Positions 1 through 10,200 of a stretch of 64,000 nucleotides of DNA are shown here, one piece after another. Source of the stretch: Amaranthus tricolor (taxonomy: Eukaryota; Streptophyta; Magnoliopsida; Caryophyllales; Amaranthaceae); contig NC_080057.1 in NCBI RefSeq assembly GCF_026212465.1, positions 8,977,398 to 9,041,397 of the forward strand, in the 5' to 3' direction. Made by a program: the position numbers and the translations under genes. Positions within the stretch are counted from its first letter, which is position 1, and each line of letters begins with the position of its first letter. Under the pieces are notes generated by a model. The model was given only the letters and a program-made list of their open reading frames with translations, ran no database searches and was not told the origin of the DNA.

Positions 1-489
1 CTCATACTCCTTACTCACCCATTTATCCCTCATCTTTTTTTTAAATTTTTCCCAAGAGTCCATTTTATTTTTTCCTTCTCTTCTTCTATTTGCTTTAACA
101 TTTTCGTACCATAAGGCAGCAAGTTTAGTGAGTTTAAGAACAGCAAGCTTAAACTTCTTTTTATCATCATACTCCTTATATTCAAACACGGTTTCAATTT
201 GCCTTAGCCAATCAAGAAATGATTCGCTATCATGACCTCCATCAAATTCTGGAAGATCAATTCTAAGCCCCCTATCTTCATCAAAAGATTTATAATTATT
301 TCCACTACTAGAATCCTCATTTTCAATCTCACCAATTTTTCTTGTAGCTTTTAAAAGTATATCAGCCATAGCATCCATTCTTGTATCTTGCTTTTGTTTT
401 TCAATCTCACGCTCTTCATTTTTTTTCTCCATTCTTTCTAACCTCAAATTGATTGATCTCAATAGCTCAGCGAGGTTTTCTTCAGCCAT
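1..489 (-). CDS. gag: Ty3/gypsy-type retrotransposon Gag, N-terminal part (runs off the left edge)
   Basis: Structural capsid precursor of an LTR retrotransposon, expected to form cytoplasmic virus-like particles that package element RNA. Read leftward from ATG 489-487, the frame is open for 163 codons to the window edge. Residues about 1-50 are charged and Leu/Glu/Lys-rich (starts MAEENLAELLRSINLRLERM), a likely coiled coil. From about residue 79 comes the retrotransposon gag domain core: LPEFDGGHDSESFLDWL, then the conserved Trp-containing segment LTKLAALWYENVK and the basic stretch ending WVSKEYE; Trp94, Trp127, Trp146 and Trp157 are in the expected pattern. The start is chosen because it is the first Met after an in-frame stop (541-543), and it has A at -3 and G at +4. 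The rest of Gag and pol lie outside. No frameshift or stop is seen, so this part is intact. Ty3/gypsy is confident; a chromovirus lineage is possible from the tRNA-Met primer site but cannot be proven without pol. Confidence 0.9.
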   Translation of the reverse strand, partial: MAEENLAELLRSINLRLERMEKKNEEREIEKQKQDTRMDAMADILLKATRKIGEIENEDSSSGNNYKSFDEDRGLRIDLPEFDGGHDSESFLDWLRQIETVFEYKEYDDKKKFKLAVLKLTKLAALWYENVKANRRREGKNKMDSWEKFKKKMRDKWVSKEYE

Positions 490-553
490 AGTTTTTTTTT
501 TTGTGTTTATTTTGAATGAATTAACACTTTGAAACACTCTTTAAAATACCAAA
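490..553 (-). other. Retroelement 5' leader between primer-binding site and gag
   Basis: A 64-nt AT-rich leader. It ends with a run of 11 A on the minus strand (492-502) just upstream of the gag ATG. An in-frame stop lies at 541-543 and no other in-frame ATG occurs, which supports the gag start. No other structure is evident. Confidence 0.6.
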
Positions 554-565
554 GCTCTGATACCA
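554..565 (-). promoter_or_regulatory. Primer-binding site for initiator tRNA-Met
   Basis: On the minus strand this reads TGGTATCAGAGC, an exact 12-nt complement of the 3' end (with CCA) of plant initiator tRNA-Met, the usual primer for minus-strand DNA synthesis in many plant Ty1/copia and Ty3/gypsy elements. The match ends there; the next bases do not continue the complement. It lies 5 nt inside the inferred LTR end and 64 nt upstream of the gag ATG, the expected layout, and fixes the element's orientation. Confidence 0.9.
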
Positions 566-688
566 AATGATGTAAATGCTAACTCAAGACTTCCTAAATG
601 ATTAAGGAAGGAGAAGGACAAAAGAAAAGAAAGAAGAAGTAATTTGGGCAGAATGTATATTTGAATGAAAATAGGACAACCAAAGCAC

Positions 689-786
689 AAGAACAAACTC
701 AATGCAATAGTATTTAGGCTAGAGACAAGACAAACTCAATCTCCCCTAGTTTAATACTCAAGAACACACTCAAAGTATTAAAGAAC
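689..786. repeat. Three short imperfect repeats inside the LTR R/U5
   Basis: Three similar stretches follow each other on the plus strand: CAAGAACAAACTCAATGC (about 689), CAAGACAAACTCAATC (about 726) and CAAGAACACACTCAAAG (about 760). They share an ACAAACTCAA-like core at roughly 35-nt spacing. Their role is unknown. Confidence 0.5.
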
Positions 787-882
787 TCTTGTTAACCTTG
801 GACAAACACAAAGATAGGCAAGAAGAAAACACAAAGGTTGATTCATAAAACAAGTCTGAACTTTCATTCATGAATAGCTCTC

Positions 883-890
883 TTTAAATA
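883..890 (-). promoter_or_regulatory. TATA-like box of the LTR promoter
   Basis: The minus strand reads TATTTAAA inside CTCTATTTAAAGAGAGC, a familiar context for plant retroelement promoters. It is the best TATA candidate in the LTR. A transcription start about 30 bp further left (near 850-855) would leave R plus U5 of about 280 nt, which is reasonable. Confidence 0.55.
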
Positions 891-937
891 GAGTTACAAC
901 AGCAAAAAGAAGCTAAAAAGCAAGAGAAATTAAGGTG

Positions 938-1116
938 GGACGTCCAAGCATGGGGAACAAGCATTGGAACTCACAAAACAACATTAAATAGCCTCCAAAG
1001 CATGCATTAGGCTGATTTAAGTTGTTCCCTAAGCATGCAGTAGCTAATTAATCAGATTTAAGTGGTAAAAAGACTTTAAAAAACATAACTAAACTTGGAC
1101 CTATCAAAGTGACGTC
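938..1116 (-). promoter_or_regulatory. LTR U3 with paired GACGTC and paired CATGCA motifs
   Basis: Upstream of the TATA-like box are two GACGTC palindromes (939-944, inside the 8-bp palindrome GGACGTCC; and 1111-1116, as TGACGTC), which are ACGT-core sites of the kind bound by plant bZIP factors. Two CATGCA hexamers (1001-1006 and 1034-1039) match the RY motif bound by B3-domain factors. The CATGCA copies sit in an imperfect direct repeat (about 998-1022 and 1031-1063), each ending in GATTTAAGT. Binding is inferred from motif identity only. Confidence 0.4.
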
Positions 1117-1171
1117 CAACCAATATATATGTAGCTTCACTTAATCTTCAACCCAAGTTAGACATGTAACA

Positions 1172-1252
1172 AATTCAGATTTAAAAGGATTAAAACCAAG
1201 TACTTCAAGAACTAAAGCAATCGGCTCATGAGATAACGTATTTGATAATGGA
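1172..1252. other. Unassigned junction between LTR and satellite array
   Basis: About 80 bp of AT-rich, non-repetitive sequence. It belongs either to the outer end of the LTR, if that end lies further right than proposed, or to ancient flanking DNA. A heptamer-like GATAATG occurs at 1244-1250 but is out of register with the array. I see no gene, promoter or clear target-site duplication. Confidence 0.5.
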
Positions 1253-4200
1253 TCACAAGGATCAATAATCAATGACGAATGAACGATGAAGAATGAACAA
1301 GGATCAATGATCAATGACGAATGGACGATGAAGAATGAACAAGGATCAATGGTCAATGACGAATGAACGATGAAGAATGAACAAGGATCAATGATCAAAG
1401 AAGAATGAACGATGAAGAATTCACAAGGATCAATGATCAATGAAGAATGAACGATGAAGAATGAAAGATGAAGAATGAACAAGGATCAATGATCAATGAA
1501 GAATGAACAAGGATCAATGATAAATGAAGAATGAACGATGAAGAATGAACAAGGATCAATAGTCAATGACGAATGAACGATGAAGAATGAACAAGGATCA
1601 ATGATCAATGAAGAATGAACGATGAAGAATGAACAAGGATCAATGATCAATGACGAATGAACGATGAAGAATGAACAAGGATCAATGATCACAGAAGAAT
1701 GAACGATGAAGAATTCACAAAGATCAATGATCAATGAAGAATGAACGATGAAGAATGAACAAGGAGCAATGATCAATGAAGAATGAACAATGAAGAATGA
1801 ACAAGGATCAATGCTCAATGACGAATGAACGATGAAGAATGAACAAGGATCAATGATCAATGTAGAATGAACGATGAAGAATGAACAAGGATTAATGGTG
1901 AATGACGAATGAACGATGAAGAATGAACAACGATCAATGATCAATGAAGAACGAACGATGAAGAATGAACGAGGATCAATGATTAATGAAGAATGAACGA
2001 TGAAGAATGAACAAGGATCAATGATCAATGACAAATGAACGATGAAGAATTAACAAGGATCAATGATCAATGAAGAATGAACGATGAAGAATAAACAAGG
2101 ATCAATGGTCAATGACGAATGAACGATGAAGAATGAACAAGGATCAATGATCAAAGAAGAATGAACGATGAAGAATTTACAAGGATCAATAATCAATGAA
2201 GAATGAACGATGAAGAATGAACAAGGATCAATGATCAATGAAGAATGAACAATGAAGAATGAACAAGGATCAATGATCAATGAAGAATGAACGATGAAGA
2301 ATGAACAAGGATCAATGATCAATGACGAATGAACGATAAAGAATGAACAAGGATCAATGGTCAATGACGAATGAACGTTGAAGAATGAATAAGGATCAAT
2401 GATCAATGAAGAATGAACGATGAGGAATGAACAAGGATCAATGATCAATGAAGAATGAACGAAGAAGAATGAACAAGGATCAATGATCAATGAAGAATGA
2501 ACGATGAAGAATGAACAAGGATCAATGATCAATGAAGAATGAACGATGAAGAATGAACAAGGATCAATGAAAAATGACGAATGAACGATGAAGAATGAAC
2601 AAGGATCAATGATCAATGAAGAATGAACGATGAAGAATGAACAAAGATTAATGCTCAATGAAGAATGAACGATGAAGAATGAACAAGGATCAATGATGAA
2701 TGAAGAATGAACGATGAAGAATGAACAAGGATCAATGATCAAAGAAGAATGAACGATGAAGAATTAACAAGGATCAATGATCAATGAAGAATGAACGATG
2801 AAGAATGAACAAGGATCAATGATCAATCAAGAATGAACGATGAAGATTGAACAAGGATTAATGGTCAATGACGAATGAACGATGAAGAATGAACAAGGAT
2901 CGTTGATCAATGAAGAATGAACGATGAAGAATGAACAAGGATCAATGATCAATGAAGAATGAACGATGAAGAATGAACAAGGATTAATGGTCAATGACGA
3001 ATGAACGATGAAGAATGAACAAGGATCAATGATCAATGAAGAATGAACGATGAAGAATGAACAAGGATTAATGGTCAATGTCGAATGAACGATGAAGAAT
3101 GAACAAGGATCAATGATCAATGACGTATGAACGATGAAGAATGAACAAGGATCAATAATCAATGACGAATGAACGATGAAGAATGAACAAGGATCAATGA
3201 TCAATGACGAATGGACGATGAAGAATGAACAAGGATCAATGGTCAATGACGAATGAACGATGAAGAATGAACAAGGATCAATGATCAAAGAAGAATGAAC
3301 GATGAAGAATTCACAAGGATCAATGATCAATGAAGAATGAACGATGAAGAATGAACGATGAAGAATGAACAAGGATCAATGATCAATGAAGAATGAACAA
3401 GGATCAATGATAAATGAAGAATGAACGATGAAGAATGAACAAGGATCAATAGTCAATGACGAATGAACGATGAAGAATGAACAAGGATCAATGATCAATG
3501 AAGAATGAACGATGAAGAATGAACAAGGATCAATGATCAATGACGAATGAACGATGAAGAATGAACGATGAAGAATGAACAAGGATCAATGATCAATGAA
3601 GAATGAACAAGGATCAATGATAAATGAAGAATGAACGATGAAGAATGAACAAGGATCAATAGTCAATGACGAATGAACGATGAAGAATGAACAAGGATCA
3701 ATGATCAAAGAAGAATGAACGATGAAGAATTTACAAGGATCAATAATCAATGAAGAATGAACGATGAAGAATGAAAAAGGATCAATGATCAATGAAGAAT
3801 GAACAATGAAGAATGAACAAGGATCAATGATCAATGAAGAATGAACGATGAAGAATGAACAAGGATCAATGATCAATGACGAATGAACGATAAAGAATGA
3901 ACAAGGATCAATGGTCAATGACGAATGAACGATGAAGAATGAACAAGGATCAATGATCAATGAAGAATGAACGATGAGGAATGAACAAGGATCAATGATC
4001 AATGAAGAATGAACGAAGAAGAATGAACAAGGATCAATGATCAATGAAGAATGAACGATGAAGAATGAACAAGGATCAATGATCAATGAAGAATGAACGA
4101 TGAAGAATGAACAAGGATCAATGAAAAATGACGAATGAACGATGAAGAATGAACAAGGATCAATGATCAATGAAGAATGAACGATGAAGAATGAACAAAG

Positions 4201-7200
4201 ATTAATGCTCAATGAAGAATGAACGATGAAGAATGAACAAGGATCAATGATCAATGAAGAATGAACGATGAAAAATGAACAAGGATTAATGGTCAATGAC
4301 GAATGAACGATGAAGAATGAACAAGGATCAATGATCAATGAAGAATGAACGATGAAGAATGAACAAGGATTAATGCTCAATGAAGAATGAACGATGAAGA
4401 ATGAACAAGGATCAATGATCAATGAAGAATGCACGATGAAGAATGAACAAGGATTAATGGTCAATGACGAATGAACGATGAAGAATTAACAAGGATTAAT
4501 GGTCAATGACGAATGAACGATGAAGAATGAAAAAGGATCAATGATCAATGAAGAATGAACGATGAAGAATAAACAAGGATCAATGGTCAATGACAAATGA
4601 ACGATGAAGAATGAACAAGGATCAATGATCAATGAAGAATGAACGATGAAAAATGAACAAGGATTAATGATCAATGACGAATGAACGATGAAGAATGAAC
4701 AAGGATCAATGATCAATGAAGAATGAACGATGAAGAATGAACAAGGATTAATGCTCAATGAAGAATGAACGATGAAGAATGAACAAGGATCAATGATCAA
4801 TGAAGAATGCACGATGAAGAATGAACAAGGATTAATGGTCAATGACGAATGAACGATGAAGAATGAACAAGGATCAATGATCAATGAAGAATGAACGATG
4901 AAGAATGAACAAGGATTAATGGTCAATGTCGAATGAACGATGAAGAATGAACAAGGATCAATGATCAATGACGAATGAACGATGAAGAATGAACAAGGAT
5001 CAATAATCAATGACGAATGAACGATGAAGAATGAACAAGGATCAATGATCAATGACGAATGGACGATGAAGAATGAACAAGGATCAATGGTCAATGACGA
5101 ATGAACGATGAAGAATGAACAAGGATCAATGATCAAAGAAGAATGAACGATGAAGAATTCACAAGGATCAATGATCAATGAAGAATGAACGATGAAGAAT
5201 GAACGATGAAGAATGAACAAGGATCAATGATCAATGAAGAATGAACAAGGATCAATGATAAATGAAGAATGAACGATGAAGAATGAACAAGGATCAATAG
5301 TCAATGACGAATGAACGATGAAGAATGAACAAGGATCAATGAAAAATGACGAATGAACGATGAAGAATGAACAAGGATCAATGATCAATGAAGAATGAAC
5401 GATGAAGAATGAACAAAGATTAATGCTCAATGAAGAATGAACGATGAAGAATGAACAAGGATCAATGATGAATGAAGAATGAACGATGAAGAATGAACAA
5501 GGATCAATGATCAAAGAAGAATGAACGATGAAGAATTAACAAGGATCAATGATCAATGAAGAATGAACGATGAAGAATGAACAAGGATCAATGATCAATC
5601 AAGAATGAACGATGAAGATTGAACAAGGATTAATGGTCAATGACGAATGAACGATGAAGAATGAACAAGGATCGTTGATCAATGAAGAATGAACGATGAA
5701 GAATGAACAAGGATCAATGATCAATGAAGAATGAACGATTAAGAATGAACAAGGATTAATGGTCAATGACGAATGAACGATGAAGAATGAACAAGGATCA
5801 ATGATCAATGAAGAATGAACGATGAAGAATGAACAAGGATTAATGGTCAATGTCGAATGAACGATGAAGAATGAACAAGGATCAATGATCAATGACGTAT
5901 GAACGATGAAGAATGAACAAGGATCAATAATCAATGACGAATGAACGATGAAGAATGAACAAGGATCAATGATCAATGACGAATGGACGATGAAGAATGA
6001 ACAAGGATCAATGGTCAATGACGAATGAACGATGAAGAATGAACAAGGATCAATGATCAAAGAAGAATGAACGATGAAGAATTCACAAGGATCAATGATC
6101 AATGAAGAATGAACGATGAAGAATGAACGATGAAGAATGAACAAGGATCAATGATCAATGAAGAATGAACAAGGATCAATGATAAATGAAGAATGAACGA
6201 TGAAGAATGAACAAGGATCAATAGTCAATGACGAATGAACGATGAAGAATGAACAAGGATCAATGATCAATGAAGAATGAACGATGAAGAATGAACAAGG
6301 ATCAATGATCAATGACGAATGAACGATGAAGAATGAACAAGGATCAATGATCAATGAAGAATGAACGATGAAGAATGAACAAGGATTAATGCTCAATGAA
6401 GAATGAACGATGAAGAATGAACAAGGATCAATGATCAATGAAGAATGCACGATGAAGAATGAACAAGGATTAATGGTCAATGACGAATGAACGATGAAGA
6501 ATTAACAAGGATTAATGGTCAATGACGAATGAACGATGAAGAATGAAAAAGGATCAATGATCAATGAAGAATGAACGATGAAGAATAAACAAGGATCAAT
6601 GGTCAATGACAAATGAACGTTGAAGAATGAACAAGGATCAATGATCAATGAAGAATGAACGATGAAAAATGAACAAGGATTAATGATCAATGACGAATGA
6701 ACGATGAAGAATGAACAAGGATCAATGATCAATGAAGAATGAACGATGAAGAATGAACAAGGATTAATGCTCAATGAAGAATGAACGATGAAGAATGAAC
6801 AAGGATCAATGATCAATGAAGAATGCACGATGAAGAATGAACAAGGATTAATGGTCAATGACGAATGAACGATGAAGAATGAACAAGGATCAATGATCAA
6901 TGAAGAATGAACGATGAAGAATGAACAAGGATTAATGGTCAATGTCGAATGAACGATGAAGAATGAACAAGGATCAATGATCAATGACGAATGAACGATG
7001 AAGAATGAACAAGGATCAATAATCAATGACGAATGAACGATGAAGAATGAACAAGGATCAATGATCAATGACGAATGGACGATGAAGAATGAACAAGGAT
7101 CAATGGTCAATGACGAATGAACGATGAAGAATGAACAAGGATCAATGATCAAAGAAGAATGAACGATGAAGAATTCACAAGGATCAATGATCAATGAAGA

Positions 7201-10200
7201 ATGAAGGATGAAGAATGAAGGATGAAGAATGAACAAGGATCAATGATCAATGAAGAATGAACAAGGATCAATGATAAATGAAGAATGAACGATGAAGAAT
7301 GAACAAGGATCAATAGTCAATGACGAATGAACGATGAAGAATGAACAAGGATCAATGAAAAATGACGAATGAACGATGAAGAATGAACAAGGATCAATGA
7401 TCAATGAAGAATGAACGATGAAGAATGAACAAAGATTAATGCTCAATGAAGAATGAACGATGAAGAATGAACAAGGATCAATGATGAATGAAGAATGAAC
7501 GATGAAGAATGAACAAGGATCAATGATCAAAGAAGAATGAACGATGAAGAATTAACAAGGATCAATGATCAATGAAGAATGAACGATGAAGAATGAACAA
7601 GGATCAATGATCAATCAAGAATGAACGATGAAGATTGAACAAGGATTAATGGTCAATGACGAATGAACGATGAAGAATGAACAAGGATCGTTGATCAATG
7701 AAGAATGAACGATGAAGAATGAACAAGGATCAATGATCAATGAAGAATGAACGATGAAGAATGAACAAGGATTAATGGTCAATGACGAATGAACGATGAA
7801 GAATGAACAAGGATCAATGATCAATGAAGAATGAACGATGAAGAATGAACAAGGATTAATGGTCAATGTCGAATGAACGATGAAGAATGAACAAGGATCA
7901 ATGATCAATGACGTATGAACGATGAAGAATGAACAAGGATCAATAATCAATGACGAATGAACGATGAAGAATGAACAAGGATCAATGATCAATGACGAAT
8001 GGACGATGAAGAATGAACAAGGATCAATGGTCAATGACGAATGAACGATGAAGAATGAACAAGGATCAATGATCAAAGAAGAATGAACGATGAAGAATTC
8101 ACAAGGATCAATGATCAATGAAGAATGAACGATGAAGAATGAACGATGAAGAATGAACAAGGATCAATGATCAATGAAGAATGAACAAGGATCAATGATA
8201 AATGAAGAATGAACGATGAAGAATGAACAAGGATCAATAGTCAATGACGAATGAACGATGAAGAATGAACAAGGATCAATGATCAATGAAGAATGAACGA
8301 TGAAGAATGAACAAGGATCAATGATCAATGACGAATGAACGATGAAGAATGAACAAGGATCAATGATCAAAGAAGAATGAACGATGAAGAATTCACAAGG
8401 ATCAATGATCAATGAAGAATGAACGATGAAGAATGAACAAGGAGCAATGATCAATGAAGAATGAACAATGAAGAATGAACAAGGATCAATGCTCAATGAC
8501 GAATGAACGATGAAGAATGAACAAGGATCAATGATCAATGTAGAATGAACGATGAAGAATGAACAAGGATTAATGGTGAATGACGAATGAACGATGAAGA
8601 ATGAACAACGATCAATGATCAATGAAGAACGAACGATGAAGAATGAACGAGGATCAATGATTAATGAAGAATGAACGATGAAGAATGAACAAGGATCAAT
8701 GATCAATGACAAATGAACGATGAAGAATGAACAAGGATCAATGATCAATGAAGAATGAACGATGAAGAATAAACAAGGATCAATGGTCAATGACGAATGA
8801 ACGATGAAGAATGAACAAGGATCAATGATCAAAGAAGAATGAACGATGAAGAATTTACAAGGATCAATAATCAATGAAGAATGAACGATGAAGAATGAAA
8901 AAGGATCAATGATCAATGAAGAATGAACAATGAAGAATGAACAAGGATCAATGATCAATGAAGAATGAACGATGAAGAATGAACAAGGATCAATGATCAA
9001 TGACGAATGAACGATAAAGAATGAACAAGGATCAATGGTCAATGACGAATGAACGATGAAGAATGAACAAGGATCAATGATCAATGAAGAATGAACGATG
9101 AGGAATGAACAAGGATCAATGATCAATGAACAATGAACGAAGAAGAATGAACAAGGATCAATGATCAATGAAGAATGAACGATGAAGAATGAACAAGGAT
9201 CAATGATCAATGAAGAATGAACGATGAAGAATGAACAAGGATCAATGAAAAATGACGAATGAACGATGAAGAATGAACAAGGATCAATGATCAATGAAGA
9301 ATGAACGATGAAGAATGAACAAAGATTAATGCTCAATGAAGAATGAACGATGAAGAATGAACAAGGATCAATGATCAATGAAGAATGAACGATGAAAAAT
9401 GAACAAGGATTAATGGTCAATGACGAATGAACGATGAAGAATGAACAAGGATCAATGATCAATGAAGAATGAACAAGGATCAATGATAAATGAAGAATGA
9501 ACGATGAAGAATGAACAAGGATCAATAGTCAATGACGAATGAACGATGAAGAATGAACAAGGATCAATGAAAAATGACGAATGAACGATGAAGAATGAAC
9601 AAGGATCAATGATCAATGAAGAATGAACGATGAAGAATGAACAAAGATTAATGCTCAATGAAGAATGAACGATGAAGAATGAACAAGGATCAATGATGAA
9701 TGAAGAATGAACGATGAAGAATGAACAAGGATCAATGATCAAAGAAGAATGAACGATGAAGAATTAACAAGGATCAATGATCAATGAAGAATGAACGATG
9801 AAGAATGAACAAGGATCAATGATCAATCAAGAATGAACGATGAAGATTGAACAAGGATTAATGGTCAATGACGAATGAACGATGAAGAATGAACAAGGAT
9901 CGTTGATCAATGAAGAATGAACGATGAAGAATGAACAAGGATCAATGATCAATGAAGAATGAACGATGAAGAATGAACAAGGATTAATGGTCAATGACGA
10001 ATGAACGATGAAGAATGAACAAGGATCAATGATCAATGAAGAATGAACGATGAAGAATGAACAAGGATTAATGGTCAATGTCGAATGAACGATGAAGAAT
10101 GAACAAGGATCAATGATCAATGACGTATGAACGATGAAGAATGAACAAGGATCAATAATCAATGACGAATGAACGATGAAGAATGAACAAGGATCAATGA

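Larger units (their letters stand above)
571..1171 (-). mobile_element. 5' LTR of the Ty3/gypsy element (outer boundary approximate)
   Basis: The inner edge is placed at 571 because the sequence there, in element orientation, ends in TTTACA five bases before the primer-binding site; LTRs usually start TG and end CA. The outer edge is uncertain: element-orientation starts TGTTACATG (position 1171) or TGTCTAAC (position 1164) both give a TGT...ACA pair. The length of about 600 bp suits a plant gypsy LTR. Inside are a TATA-like box (883-890), a U3 with repeated motifs (891-1171) and a pyrimidine-rich R/U5 (571-860). The 3' LTR is outside the window, so neither the ends nor the target-site duplication can be confirmed here. 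Transcription would run leftward, away from the satellite. Confidence 0.65.

Noticed and set aside
571..1250. LTR extending to the array edge at about 1250
   Set aside because: The TGT...ACA pair at 571/1171 (or 1164) gives a conventional LTR; extending it would need a start at TGTGATCC, which overlaps the first satellite unit. It cannot be excluded without the 3' LTR.
1141..1482. A 113-codon minus-strand frame crossing the LTR/array junction
   Set aside because: Its N-terminal half is satellite repeat and its C-terminal part is unrelated junction sequence; no promoter or known domain, so it is treated as chance.
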